Positions 8,876 to 18,136 of a stretch of DNA of 64,000 bases are shown here, piece after piece; positions within the stretch are counted from its first letter, which is position 1, and every line of letters begins with the position of its first letter. The stretch lies in assembly GCF_000372845.1 (NCBI RefSeq), contig NZ_KB889964.1, forward strand, positions 124,001-188,000, read 5' to 3'. Below the pieces are notes generated by a model. That model saw nothing but the letters and a program-made list of their open reading frames with translations, was not told where the DNA came from and ran no database searches. The position numbers and the translations under genes were made by a program. The DNA comes from Methylocystis rosea SV97 (lineage in GTDB: Bacteria; Pseudomonadota; Alphaproteobacteria; Rhizobiales; Beijerinckiaceae).

Positions 8876-9735
8876 CATGGGTATGTCGCCAACTCGTCGA
8901 TGAGCACCAGAAATCGTTTCATTTTTGCGTTGATCTCGTGGGTATGTTCGGAGACGGCGCTGCGAACCCAATAGCTCATCAGCCTGAGCGCGTCGCGGGT
9001 CTCGTCAACGTAGCCGCTCCATAGGAGATGACGTAGGCGCGGCACGTCGCAATAGGCCGATGTCAGGAGCCAAGACTTCAATTCTGGTTCGAATTGACGG
9101 ATGCCTTCGAAAGTCTGCTCAATGTGACGTACGCGCATTGAAATGTGAAACCAGTCGAGAATATGCGTGACTTGCTGTCTTTCCGCGCTGACGACAGCGC
9201 CTCTGAGCGCGGGATCGCCATCGCTGAAGACTGTGATGTCTCTGCCGGGAATCCAACCCTGGGCGCGTAACGCAGCTCGAATAATATCGACCTTGCTCGT
9301 CGAAATATTTGGCGCGGACACAAAGGCGTGCCACGCGTTCATCGGTATCGACGCATCCCATGATGATCTCGAAATGTCGAGTCTGAAATCCCGGAACGGG
9401 GCGTATATAGGCGCCATCAATGAAAACGGACATCGGGCCTGGTCCGACGCGGCTCATGCGATGTGGACTCGACAGGTCTTTCGTCTCGATGTGATCTGCA
9501 ACCCGCGCGAGGCGATTTCGAACGCTTTTGTGATTGTGAGGGCGGGTTGCGGGCACGAAAAGATCAAGAACCGGGCTCGCTTCGCGAAATGAAAGCCGTG
9601 CGCCCAATTCCGCTTGTACGCGCTCAAGCTCGGGGGTTGCTCGCCCCGCCATCAACGCCATCAATCGACTTGCAGGCACCGTATCGTGCGGCACCAAACA
9701 GCTACAGGGTCGAAATCGAGGCGCGCGAACCTGAC
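8876..9735 (-). pseudogene. ISKra4-family transposase remnant
   Basis: Two minus-strand frames cover the middle of an ISKra4-type transposase. The first reads GPGPMSVFIDGAYIRPVP and FQTRHFEIIMGCVDTDERVARL. The second reads DIIRAALRAQGWIPGRDITV, FSDGDPALRGAVVSAERQ and THILDWFHISMRVRHIEQTF. A frameshift lies near 9300 and the C-terminus is missing. It is a dead element cut on its 5' side by the transposon end at 9736. Confidence 0.75.
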
Positions 9736-9999
9736 TGTCGGGAGCCATGTTGGCGTGAGAATTCGATTTCAAGAAAATCAACGATTTAATCGGAGCCATG
9801 ATGCTTGGGAATATCCATTTAATTTGACAATATGGCTTGCTGACGCCATTTAATTTGAGAATTTGGTGCTTCAACCTTTTTGAAGATTTGCTGCACGCCG
9901 ATGGGCGGCGCGGACGACGTTCGCGAAGGCGATATTCTCACATTCGATGGCTTTTTTGGTGCGACGTTCAATATTCTCATACCAAGATGGCTCCCAACA
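9736..9999. repeat. Short element bounded by Tn (TniB/TniQ-type) terminal repeats
   Basis: The left edge reads TGTCGGGAGCCATGTTGGCG from 9736. The right edge, read inward on the other strand from 9999, is TGTTGGGAGCCATCTTGGTA. Between them are repeated TTTAATTTGA(C/G)AAT sites (9818-9831, 9849-9862) and ATATTCTCAC-type sites. Ends starting TGT with several internal repeats are typical of Tn7/Tn5053-like transposons. At 264 bases it holds no transposase gene, so it looks like a miniature derivative sitting at the 5' side of a tniB remnant. Confidence 0.55.
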
Positions 10000-10680
10000 A
10001 TGGGCAAATCCGTGCTGGTGGAAAAGTTCCAAGACGACTACGTGCTGAGCGCCCGCGAAAAGCCATACGGACCGAAGGCGAAATTGTTGGTTGTCGAATT
10101 GGCGGGACGCCCAATGAGCGCCGTCTCTTCGCGCAAATTCTCGCGGTGCTGGGCACGCCGCAGAACCCGCGCGCCACAATTGTCGAACTCGAAAGGACCA
10201 CAGTCCGCCTGCTGAACGACCTCGGCGTTCAAGTGTTGGTTTGGGATGAGATCCATAACGTGCTCGCGGCTTCCTGGCGTGAACAGCGCGTCGTCTTCAA
10301 CACGCTGCGCTATTTGAGCAACGAACTGAAACTGTCTCTGGTTTGTTTTGGGATTTTATGGAAGCGCGCCAGGCGATCAATGGCGACGTGCAATTGGCGC
10401 GCCGCTTTGACTCCATCTCGTTACCGCGATGGATAGCGGACAAAGAGTTCGAGCAACTCGTCCTTGCCATCGTGCGTAACCTGCCATGAAGGAACCGAGC
10501 GTTCTGACGGTGAAAGGCTTGCGACGCATTCTGTTGGTCAGCGGTGGAGTCAGCGCACGGATATTCCGCATGCTCAATGACGTGGCGATCGAAGTCATCG
10601 AAGCGGCGAAGAACGGATCACCGACGAAGCACTGGAGCGCTACAAGCCTTTGGGGGAAGACGAGGCGACTTTCCAATGAT
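10000..10680 (+). pseudogene. TniB-like transposition ATPase remnant
   Basis: Pieces in different frames spell a TniB/TnsC-type AAA+ ATPase: MGKSVLVEKFQ (end of the P-loop), LLNDLGVQVLVWDEIHNVLA (Walker B) and ASWREQRVVFNTLRYLSNEL, then the C-terminal PSVLTVKGLRRILLVSGGVS. The start of the P-loop is missing, replaced by the transposon end at 9999. Extra bases near 10358 and 10490 break the frame. This gene would have selected targets for a TniA transposase, which is not found here. Confidence 0.75.
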
Positions 10681-11540
10681 CGACGACGAGGACGACGCTC
10701 GTAGGCCGCTGCCAGTGGTGCTGAAGCCGGTCGACGACGAGCTGCTCTCGTCGTGGTTGGCGAGGCACGCGGCCTACTATGGGGTGTCGAAGCCGTTTTT
10801 CGCCAAATGGCTGATGCTCGGCACGCGCAACCTCTCGCTTCTCGACCATCGGCTGGGGTTGACACAGGTCGCGCGCCTATCTGAAAAACTCCGATGCGAT
10901 CCGATCGCGCTCATCGCGATGACGTTCATTGATACGCCAGCACGATCCGCCGAATTAATCTGCCGCAACCGAGCGCCGCAAATTTGCCGGCCCTGCGCCG
11001 ATCGGCACGCGCGCGATAGCGCATCCGGCGCGGTCCCAAAGCATTGGCGAAAAGCTTGGCGGGTCGCCTGCCCTGCTTGCGGCGCGCCTTTGTCGGACAC
11101 GAACGAGCGGCCCGATACCGGCGGAACATTGTGCGACACCAGCCCATTCGCGGATGTGTGGAAAGAAGTTGTTGCCGGCGAGGCGGTCATCGAACGTTCC
11201 TTCACGGCAACAGCTCGTTCGACTATTCCCCGGTCGCGCTCATGCGCGCGCTACTCGTGCAGACCCGGCGCCCTCCCGGCGCGAATGATCGCGACCCCGC
11301 TGTCGGCTGGACGCTTAACACGATCTTTCCCGAATTCGACGAGCTTGCACGGCCTATCAAGCGCAGGATCCACCATGCCGCCGTTGCAGCTCTTCCGATC
11401 CCATTCCGTCCGGCGCTCTTGGCGGCGTTTCGCGAACGATCGCCAATCCCGCAATCCTCTATGTTGTTTGGGAGGAGACAACGCTCCGGGGGCGAATAGC
11501 GTTCGAACGCCTATGCGAACAGCCAGGCTTGAAGCTCAAG
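10676..11540 (+). pseudogene. TniQ-family transposition protein, frameshifted
   Basis: The ATG at 10676 overlaps the end of tniB. The frame gives PLPVVLKPVDDELLSSWLARH, then AAYYGVSKPFFAKWL, followed by zinc-ribbon cysteines (CRNRAPQICRPCADRH; CPACGAPLSDT), all TniQ features. Near 11190 the frame shifts, and IS66 is inserted at 11541 with an 8-base duplication. An intact paralogue lies at 52741. Confidence 0.78.
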
Positions 11541-11553
11541 GTAAGCGCTGTTT

Positions 11554-13083
11554 TCAGGCCACGTCTTTGAGAGCGACCGGCTGCGCGTAGGCCCATGGCA
11601 TGAGCTCGTCGATCTTGCTCGCGAGATGTCCGTCGATCTTCGCGAGGACATCGGCCATATAGGCCATCGGATCGACGCCGTTCAGTTTGCAGGTCTCGAT
11701 GAGCGACGCGACGATCGCCCAGTTCTCGGCCCCGCCGTCGGAGCCGGCGAAGAGCGCGTTCTTGCGATTGAGCGCGATGGGGCGGATCGCGCGCTCGACG
11801 ATGTTCGAGTCGATCTCGATGCGCCCGTCGTCGATGAAGCGCGTCAGGCCGTCCCAGCGCGAGAGCGCGTAGCGGATCGCCTCGGCGAGCTTGGTCTTCT
11901 GGCTGATCAGCGCGAGCTTTTCACGCAGCCATGGCTCGAGGGCGTCGAGGATGGGGCGGGATTTTTCCTGTCGCGCCGCGCGCCGATCATCCGGGCTCCG
12001 ACCTTTGATGTCGCTCTCGATGGCGTAGAGCGCGCCGATGCGCGCCAGCGCCTCGCTGGCGATCGGCGCAGGACCTGCCGCGGCGAGTTCGTAAAAGCGC
12101 CGGCGAACGTGAGACCAGCAGAAGGCGAGCGACACGCTGTTCTTCTGCGCCAGCGCGCGATAGCCGGCGTAACCGTCGACCTGCACGACACCCGTGAAGC
12201 CGGCAATGTGCGTGAGCGGCTGCTCGGACTTTCGGTTTTGCGCATAGACATAGACGGCGATCGGCGGATCGGCGCCGCCCCATGGCCGGTCGTCGCGCGC
12301 ATAAGCCCAAAGTTGGCCGGTCTTGGTGCGCCCGCGCCCGGGGTCGAGCACCGGCGCCCTTGTCTCGTCGGCGAAGATTTTTGTCGACGACCTGATGTGT
12401 TCCAGAAGCCGCTCATGCACGGGCCGCAAATGCCAGGCGGCGCGGCCAACCCAGTCGGCGAGCGTCGAACGGTCGAGGGCGATCCCCTGCCGGGCGTAAA
12501 TCTGGGCCTGGCGATACAGCGGAAGATGATCGGCGTATTTGGAGACGAGCACATGGGCGACGGTCGCCTCGGTCGGCAGTCCGCCTTCGATCAACCGCGC
12601 CGGGGCCGGCGCCTGCACGATTGCGCCCTCGCAGGCGCGACAGCCGTATTTGGGACGCCGCGTCACCAGCACGCGGAACTGCGCCGGGACGACGTCGAGC
12701 CGCTCGGAGACATCCTCGCCGATCCGGTGGAGCGCGCCCTTGCAGCAGGGACAGGCCTTCTCGTCGATGTCGACGATGGTTTCGATGCGCGGCAGATGCG
12801 CCGGCAGCGCGCCACGGTTCGTGCGGCGCTTTCTGGCCGCCTTCTCGCGTTCGGCGGCGGATTTTGCTTCCGTCGCCGCCGCCGCGCCGGCTTCCGTCTG
12901 CTCGACCTCTTCGAGCGCGAGCAGCATCTGGTCTTCGGGAAGCGTTTCGGCGCGCCGTCCGAAGCGATGGCGCTGCATCTCCTTGATGATCTGAACGAGG
13001 CGCTCGTTGCGCGCCCGCTCGGCGAGGAGCATCGCCTTCAGTTCGTTCGGATCGTCGGGAAGCGTCTCGATCGCCTGCGCCAT
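11554..13083 (-). CDS. tnpC: IS66 transposase TnpC
   Basis: The protein has 509 residues, full length for the family. It has an N-terminal coiled coil and leucine-zipper-like region (residues 10-80), a zinc-binding motif (ACPCCKGALHRIGEDVSERLD and YGCRACEG), and the DDE core: KIFADETRAPVLDPGRG, VVQVDGYAGYRALAQ and the glutamate in DSNIVERAIRPIALNRKNALF. It is the catalytic protein of the element. The sequence is uninterrupted, so the copy may be active. Confidence 0.95.
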   Translation of the reverse strand: MAQAIETLPDDPNELKAMLLAERARNERLVQIIKEMQRHRFGRRAETLPEDQMLLALEEVEQTEAGAAAATEAKSAAEREKAARKRRTNRGALPAHLPRIETIVDIDEKACPCCKGALHRIGEDVSERLDVVPAQFRVLVTRRPKYGCRACEGAIVQAPAPARLIEGGLPTEATVAHVLVSKYADHLPLYRQAQIYARQGIALDRSTLADWVGRAAWHLRPVHERLLEHIRSSTKIFADETRAPVLDPGRGRTKTGQLWAYARDDRPWGGADPPIAVYVYAQNRKSEQPLTHIAGFTGVVQVDGYAGYRALAQKNSVSLAFCWSHVRRRFYELAAAGPAPIASEALARIGALYAIESDIKGRSPDDRRAARQEKSRPILDALEPWLREKLALISQKTKLAEAIRYALSRWDGLTRFIDDGRIEIDSNIVERAIRPIALNRKNALFAGSDGGAENWAIVASLIETCKLNGVDPMAYMADVLAKIDGHLASKIDELMPWAYAQPVALKDVA

Positions 13084-13150
13084 AAACGCAGAAGACCATA
13101 TTTTCCGCCGTCTTTCGACGCTCTTCGACGCCCTGATTCACTGTGTCGCA

Positions 13151-13507
13151 TCATCCCGGCAAGGTCGGCGCCGACGTCTCCTTCGCGCCGTGGACGCGGC
13201 GCCAGTCGAGCCCCTCGAGCAGCGCCGAAAATTGCGCCGCCGACAATCGCATGACGCCGTCATCGATCTTGGGCCAGCGGAACTCGCCGTCCTCCAGTCG
13301 CTTGGCGAAGAGGCATACGCCCGTGCCGTCCCAGAACACGAGTTTAACCCGATCCGCGCGCTTGGCGCGGAAAACGTAAATCGCGCCGTCGAAGGGATCG
13401 GCCTGCATCGTCTCGCGCACCAGCGCCGCGAGACCCTCCGCGCCCTTACGGAAGTCGACGGGCTTCGTCGCCACCATGACGCGAACCGCGCCCGTCGGGC
13501 CGATCAC
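13151..13507 (-). CDS. tnpB: IS66 accessory protein TnpB
   Basis: This 118-residue protein has the TnpB/IS66 Orf2 signature (VRVMVATKPVDFRKGAEGLAA, ADPFDGAIYVFRAKRADRVK, LVFWDGTGVCLFAKRLEDGEF). It is required with TnpA and TnpC for transposition; its exact role is unclear. It overlaps tnpA by four bases. It differs from the other copy by one residue (Val instead of Ala in DDG[V/A]MRLSA). Confidence 0.93.
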   Translation of the reverse strand: MIGPTGAVRVMVATKPVDFRKGAEGLAALVRETMQADPFDGAIYVFRAKRADRVKLVFWDGTGVCLFAKRLEDGEFRWPKIDDGVMRLSAAQFSALLEGLDWRRVHGAKETSAPTLPG

Positions 13508-13953
13508 TTTGCGCCTGGCGAGGTTCGCAAGGCGTGCAGGATCGCCGTTGCCATGCCGATGTCCGCATCACGCCAGATCCACACATGCGCCTCGCCGATC
13601 TCGATCTCCACGACGGGAGCGGCGGGCTCCGCCTTCGGCCCACGCGCCGCCGCGTGCACAGCGGTGACGGCGTTCTCCGCAATTGCCGGAACAAATGGCG
13701 GGGCGCCCGCCGCCTCTGCCCTCCGGCGCGCCTCCCTTCGCCAGGTGAACAGTTGCTGTGGCGTAGCGCCATGTCGACGCGCGACCTGCGAGACGACCGC
13801 GTCAGGAGCCAGCGACTCTTCGACTGCCAGCGCCTTCTCCCCTTCGGACCACCGGCGCCGCCCGCCAGCTCCAGTGATCACCTCGATGCGCCGTAACCCG
13901 GAGCCGTTCGGCTCAATCGAAGGATCAAGTCTAGACACGAGCCTTATCTCCAA
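13504..13953 (-). CDS. tnpA: IS66 accessory protein TnpA
   Basis: This 149-residue DNA-binding protein starts MEIRLVSRLDPSIEPN and has a transposase-8-type helix-turn-helix (RRRWSEGEKALAVEESL, VSQVARRHGATPQQLFTWRR). It is the first gene of the element operon and overlaps tnpB (ATGA). Confidence 0.9.
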   Translation of the reverse strand: MEIRLVSRLDPSIEPNGSGLRRIEVITGAGGRRRWSEGEKALAVEESLAPDAVVSQVARRHGATPQQLFTWRREARRRAEAAGAPPFVPAIAENAVTAVHAAARGPKAEPAAPVVEIEIGEAHVWIWRDADIGMATAILHALRTSPGAK

Positions 13954-14016
13954 ATCAGGAGATCAGACTCGCCGCTTTCATCTCGCGTTTGAAGGTGGGG
14001 CCGTAACAGCGCTTAC

Positions 14017-14130
14017 AGCTCAAGCAACGAGGCAAAGCCATTAAACGTGAGGATATGACCTTCAATATTCTCACGTTCAATGGCTTCTTCGATTCGGAAT
14101 CGGATTCTCAAGCCAAGATGGCTCCCGACA
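14017..14130 (+). repeat. Right end of the TniB/TniQ-type transposon
   Basis: After the IS66 duplication the sequence resumes the 3' end of tniQ and then runs through two related blocks, ATATTCTCACGTTCAATGGC (14065-14084) and ATTCTCAAGCCAAGATGGCT (14104-14123), ending CTCCCGACA at 14130. Read inward this end starts TGTCGGGAGCCATCTTGGCT, matching the ends at 9736, 9999 and 53659. The repeated blocks are probably transposase-binding sites. Confidence 0.65.
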
Positions 14131-14437
14131 AGCAGTTCGCGCGCCTGCGAAGGCATTTGGCGGCTCCAGTCGCGCAACGTATTTTCCGCATATTTTCCGT
14201 ATGCGGCGTTCGTGCGACATTTCATATCACTCAAGCTATTGAATTTATTGGCGTGCCCCGGTCGACGAAGATGGGCAATATTGCTTTGCTGCGGCGCTAT
14301 GACCGGGCGCGCTTCTGTGCGGCAATTTTTCTGCCGCGCGATCGGCGCGCCGATTCCGCTCCTTTTCCGATCGGCCAGCATTCGTTTCGAGGGTTCGCGT
14401 TCAGGTCGTTTTTCTGGAGCGTGCGCCGCACAAGCGG
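14131..14437. other. Intergenic, no feature seen
   Basis: About 300 bases between the transposon end and the stop of the mandelate-racemase-like gene. Neither strand shows a recognisable gene, hairpin with T-run or repeat. Confidence 0.5.
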
Positions 14438-15541
14438 TCAGTCCCTGACTCCAATAGCAGCTTCATCCCAATCAAGTCCTACTCCGGCGACAGCGGGTAT
14501 ATGCAACATGCCGTCCACGACCTCATAGGGCTGCTTAAGGATTGGATTGACCCAATTCTGCCACTCAAGCCAATGCGACGTTTCTGAAACCCGCATAACG
14601 TGGGCGCCGACCTCTGGATAGAGGTGCGTAGAAATGGGCGCCCCGAACGCCGCCGCAATGGCTGCCGATTTTAGCCAGCCGGTTACGCCGCCGATCCTCA
14701 TGAAGTCTGGCATTACGAGGTCGCATGCCTTCATTTGAAGCGCACGGTGCAGATCCCGATGACCGTAGAAATTTTCTCCTATCTGCAACGGCGTTTTCAG
14801 TTGCGAAGCGAGGCGCGCATATCCATCCAGATTGTCGTAAACGATGGGTTCCTCGATCCAATCCAGGCCCAAGCTGTCGACCGATTGGCATCTCACGAGC
14901 GCTTCAGCAAGATCGAGCCCTTGATTGAAATCCGCCATCAAATGAACATCGGGGCCACCTGCAGCGCGCACCGCCTCGATAGCGCGCAAATCCTGATCTG
15001 CGGTTGCGCGGCCTAGCCGGATTTTCAGTCCGGCGAATCCTCCTTCTTGGATGAGTCTCGCTGCTTCCTCCCCTAATTGCGCTGGATCAGTCAGCCAAAG
15101 ACCGTTGCTGTTATATGCCTTCACCGGCCCAACCGTGCCTCCGAGGAGCACGCACAAGGGTAGATTCGCGGCCTTCGCCAAGGCGTCCCACGCCGCTATA
15201 TCGAGGCCCGAAACGGCGATCATACTCAAGCCCTGGTAGCCAACGAAATGGAGAGACTTGCGGGTTAGCTCGAATATCTCGGTCGGCGCGACGGCATGAC
15301 CATCGACAAGCTCGCCAAAATCCTCCAAGGCGGCAACGATATATTTCATCGCCTTTGCCGTGTACGGTTCGAGGTAGCTGCGCCCAACGATTCCTTCGTT
15401 TGTGAACAGATCGATGAGGATCACAGGCCAGTCGGAGATCGTCGCTATTCTGGCCACGATCGGGCGTTCCAATTTGAGCAGCAAGGGCCGAGCCCTGATG
15501 CTTTTGATTGTCAGTCGGCCAATTGTCATTCCAAGACTCAC
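14438..15541 (-). CDS. Enolase-superfamily enzyme close to mandelate racemase
   Basis: The 367-residue protein aligns along its length with mandelate racemase. Metal ligands are visible as D204 (MADFNQG), E230 (WIEEP) and E256 (IGENF); the D279-H306 dyad (VMPDFMRIGG; STHLYPE) and E326 (HWLEW) are also present. The usual second catalytic lysine of the KxK motif is replaced: the motif reads K173-I-R175. This suggests racemase activity may be changed to epimerase, dehydratase or one-sided chemistry. The substrate should be a carboxylate. The start is a GTG overlapping the tautomerase stop; an ATG four codons later is possible. It is the last gene of the pxm transcription unit as inferred from orientation and spacing. 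Confidence 0.85.
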   Translation of the reverse strand: MSLGMTIGRLTIKSIRARPLLLKLERPIVARIATISDWPVILIDLFTNEGIVGRSYLEPYTAKAMKYIVAALEDFGELVDGHAVAPTEIFELTRKSLHFVGYQGLSMIAVSGLDIAAWDALAKAANLPLCVLLGGTVGPVKAYNSNGLWLTDPAQLGEEAARLIQEGGFAGLKIRLGRATADQDLRAIEAVRAAGGPDVHLMADFNQGLDLAEALVRCQSVDSLGLDWIEEPIVYDNLDGYARLASQLKTPLQIGENFYGHRDLHRALQMKACDLVMPDFMRIGGVTGWLKSAAIAAAFGAPISTHLYPEVGAHVMRVSETSHWLEWQNWVNPILKQPYEVVDGMLHIPAVAGVGLDWDEAAIGVRD

Positions 15542-15924
15542 ATATCAGCGTATTGCGCTTCGCCGTTCCCGAACGACCAGTTCTCCTTGGGAACCTCGAC
15601 GAGGCTGATGAAAACGTCCTCAACGCGAAGTCCCAGGCGGGAATGAAGTTCTTTCGTCACCGCACGATAAAAAGATTTCTTCTGCTCGACCGACCTACCT
15701 GCATTGAGCGTGATCTGGATGAACACGCAGTCCTGCGTGCGTTTGATTCCAAGGTAATTCTCGTCGGCAATGAGGGAGTGTTCTGGATGTTCGGCGATCA
15801 CCTGGAAGCGATCGTCCTTTGGAACCTTCAAGACCTCGGTCATCGCGTGATAGACGACATCGCCGATGCCGCGACAATATTCGAAAGGTTTGCCTTCGAT
15901 GAGATCGATACGCACGAGAGGCAT
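15538..15924 (-). CDS. Tautomerase-family protein (4-oxalocrotonate tautomerase-like)
   Basis: The start at 15924 puts proline directly after the initiator Met (MPLVRIDLIEGKP); this N-terminal Pro is the catalytic base of tautomerases, and an AGGAG site precedes the ATG. The protein has 128 residues, the size of the double-length tautomerase_3/MIF-like group rather than the 62-residue 4-OT. Visible family features are TEVLKVPKDDRFQVIAEH and CVFIQITLNAGRSVEQKKSFY. It would catalyse keto-enol isomerisation of a 2-oxo or unsaturated acid. It follows pxmC by 115 bases on the same strand and overlaps the racemase-like gene, so the three may be cotranscribed. Confidence 0.85.
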   Translation of the reverse strand: MPLVRIDLIEGKPFEYCRGIGDVVYHAMTEVLKVPKDDRFQVIAEHPEHSLIADENYLGIKRTQDCVFIQITLNAGRSVEQKKSFYRAVTKELHSRLGLRVEDVFISLVEVPKENWSFGNGEAQYADM

Positions 15925-16039
15925 TTGAGCTCTCCTATTTTGGGCGATGCGGATCGGGCGCAGCTTCAGTACGGATCGCTCTAGAAAACGGGCGCCCCGA
16001 GGTTCGTGGGGACGCACGCACGCGCTGCAGGCGCCTTTG

Positions 16040-16816
16040 TCAGGCCGCGTCCTCGATCTGGTCCAACAGTTGAATGAGACGCATCACCTGTTGCAGCAAA
16101 ATTCCGCCGACACCAAGAGCAAACCACACGCCAGTGACGAAACCCCAGTGAATCGGCGCAGCGAAGAACTCCTCCCGAAACCAGAAGGTATGGCCCCACT
16201 CGTTAAATCCCACACTAACGAAGATCATGAACGGACCGACGACCGCAAGCGTCAGAGGGAGGGAAATCCCCTCGGCGTAAAGCGGCAGGCGCGTCCTCGC
16301 GTACAGCCACGCCGAGCCGCCCATCAGGATGTAGAAGGGAAAGTTGAAGTAGAACTCGATGATGTGGTTGGCGGTGAAAGGCGTGTCGCGGACGGAAACC
16401 TGATGCCAGGAATTGTCCTGCTCCGCAAAATAGCTGCCGGCCCAATAAACGGCGAATGTGTAGATACTGATCCACATCGTCAGCGTGAAGTAGCGCGTAA
16501 TCTCCTCCTTTGGCGTAATCTTGTCGAGGTTTCGGTCCCGGGTGAACCAAACATAGCCCCACAGCGTCGGAAACACGATCAACAGAAATGCACCTTCGAG
16601 GTAGAGCAATCGCATCCAATGAACGTCGAACGCGGGATCGGAAGAATCTAGGCCGGTCGAAATAGCATAAGCGCCCTGATACATCCTAAAGCCGACGTAG
16701 ATGACGGTCATCACGCCGAAGGTCAGGAGATATTTCGGTAGGTCTCTCAGATACCAGGGCAGATTGAAAGGCGCTTGCGGGGTGGATTGGGAGATGGTTT
16801 GCGCGGTGGTGCTCAT
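16040..16816 (-). CDS. pxmC: pXMO subunit C (PmoC/AmoC family)
   Basis: The 258-residue membrane protein belongs to the PmoC family. The copper-site ligands proposed for pMMO are all kept: D134 and H138 in EQDNSWH, and H151 in TANHIIEF. The strongly conserved block (VGFNEWGHTFWFREEFFAAPIHWGF) is present. About six membrane spans are predicted. It is the third gene of the operon, 69 bases after pxmB. Placement of C last distinguishes this locus from pmoCAB and identifies pxmABC. It is the subunit suspected to hold the oxygen-activating copper. Confidence 0.93.
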   Translation of the reverse strand: MSTTAQTISQSTPQAPFNLPWYLRDLPKYLLTFGVMTVIYVGFRMYQGAYAISTGLDSSDPAFDVHWMRLLYLEGAFLLIVFPTLWGYVWFTRDRNLDKITPKEEITRYFTLTMWISIYTFAVYWAGSYFAEQDNSWHQVSVRDTPFTANHIIEFYFNFPFYILMGGSAWLYARTRLPLYAEGISLPLTLAVVGPFMIFVSVGFNEWGHTFWFREEFFAAPIHWGFVTGVWFALGVGGILLQQVMRLIQLLDQIEDAA

Positions 16817-16885
16817 GGCCGCTCCTTTGGTTGGCTTGGAGTGTTTTCACGCGGGCGACGCTCTTCGCCCGGCTGCGCGAGATTG

Positions 16886-18121
16886 TCAGTAGAATTTCGG
16901 GATAACCGGAGCGGACACGCTGGAGACATAGCGTCGGCCCGCGTTGTCATAGAGGAAGAGTAAGCCTCCCATCCGCGTATCCGCGTCGCGGATCAGGCCA
17001 TCGAGCCTCTCCCGCTGCCAAAGCGAATCCTCGGCCGTGATGCGGATCGTTCTCGTCTCGCCCGGCGCAATGGGATCGGCCGTGTCGATGCTCAGCCCTT
17101 CGCGTGCAGCCAAAGCGGCGCCCTCGTCCTGTGGCGGCTGGACAACCGCGGGGTTAAGGAAGCGCACATTCGCGGTCGCGAACTCGCCAACCCGGACGGG
17201 ATGGTCGGAGCCGTTATGAAGCAGCGCGGTCATGATCATTGCTCGAGCAGGCACATTGTATTCGGCGCGCTGAATCTTGACCTGCACCGCTCCGACGTCG
17301 ACGGCGGGCGGAAGCGGATCGATCTGATCCATTGCGGCTTGCAGAGGGATGGCGTTTGGATATTTTAGATCCGTTACGAAGTTCGCGCCGAATACGATCA
17401 TCGGAACTGCGAAGATGATCGCCGCGCCAATCTTCCGGTCGAGCGTGGAGATAAGGCTCGTCTCTTGGCCGGCATGCAGCAATTTATAGCGTGGAATAAA
17501 CAGCGGACGCCTGACCCACCACAGTAGCCACGCCGAACCGAGCGCGATCCAGAAGCCGTGCCAGGCGACGCCATTCGCGAGCCCGTATGTCTCCATGTCG
17601 ATCACGCTGCCATCGAGCGTCTTGATCTGGTTAGTGAATGCGGAGGCATCGCCCTCGACTTCCATCCATTGGCCCGGGCCCACGACGGAGCCCGCATCAT
17701 GCAGGTTGATGAACGGATGCAGATGGAACCGACCAGGGATCCTGGCCTTCATCACGATCTTGAAGTCATAGTCGCCGCCGAGTTTCAAAGCGGAGGAGCT
17801 GACGGACGATTGTCCGTTGAGGTAACGCTTGGTTCGAATAAAGACGGGCCCCGGAGCGGAGACATTCAGATAGGTCGCGTCCGGTTGCGCCACCCCGCGC
17901 GGCCAGTCCGCGTTGACGTGGAACTTACCGGTGATGACAACCTCTTCATTGACATTGAGCTTTGCCTTCGACCACGCCACATCGTACCATTGGATCGTAC
18001 GCATACGTACGAAAGGTTCCAGGGCCTTTTCGCCATGGGCGAGCGCTGCTTCGGGAGCAAGCGCTCCGGCGCATAATCCGAGGTAAACGGCACTGAAAAG
18101 AGACTTGAGCGACTTTTTCAT
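16886..18121 (-). CDS. pxmB: pXMO subunit B (PmoB/AmoB family)
   Basis: The protein has 411 residues with a signal peptide cleaved before H29 (EAALA-HGEKALEP), giving the N-terminal histidine ligand of the CuB site. The other ligands are H133 and H135 (RFHLHPFINLHDAG); H68 corresponds to a bis-His position of pMMO (GKFHVNADWP). Two membrane spans (around residues 188-206 and 232-252) separate two cupredoxin-like periplasmic domains. The start is 15 bases after pxmA with a GGGAGAG site. All copper ligands are intact, so the enzyme is likely functional. Confidence 0.95.
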   Translation of the reverse strand: MKKSLKSLFSAVYLGLCAGALAPEAALAHGEKALEPFVRMRTIQWYDVAWSKAKLNVNEEVVITGKFHVNADWPRGVAQPDATYLNVSAPGPVFIRTKRYLNGQSSVSSSALKLGGDYDFKIVMKARIPGRFHLHPFINLHDAGSVVGPGQWMEVEGDASAFTNQIKTLDGSVIDMETYGLANGVAWHGFWIALGSAWLLWWVRRPLFIPRYKLLHAGQETSLISTLDRKIGAAIIFAVPMIVFGANFVTDLKYPNAIPLQAAMDQIDPLPPAVDVGAVQVKIQRAEYNVPARAMIMTALLHNGSDHPVRVGEFATANVRFLNPAVVQPPQDEGAALAAREGLSIDTADPIAPGETRTIRITAEDSLWQRERLDGLIRDADTRMGGLLFLYDNAGRRYVSSVSAPVIPKFY

Positions 18122-18136
18122 CTCGTTGTCTCTCCC

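Larger units (their letters stand above)
11541..14016 (-). mobile_element. IS66-family element, copy 1
   Basis: The ends carry a perfect 12-base inverted repeat (GTAAGCGCTGTT / AACAGCGCTTAC) and are flanked by an exact 8-base target duplication AGCTCAAG (11533-11540 and 14017-14024), the hallmark of IS66. Length is 2,476 bases. It encodes tnpA, tnpB and tnpC on the minus strand. It lies inside a tniQ remnant and is nearly identical to the copy at 30617-33092. Confidence 0.95.

Noticed and set aside
11626-13254. Long plus-strand open frame of 542 codons, repeated at 30702-32423
   Set aside because: It is antisense to the IS66 tnpC gene, has no recognisable domain, and arises from the high GC content of the element.
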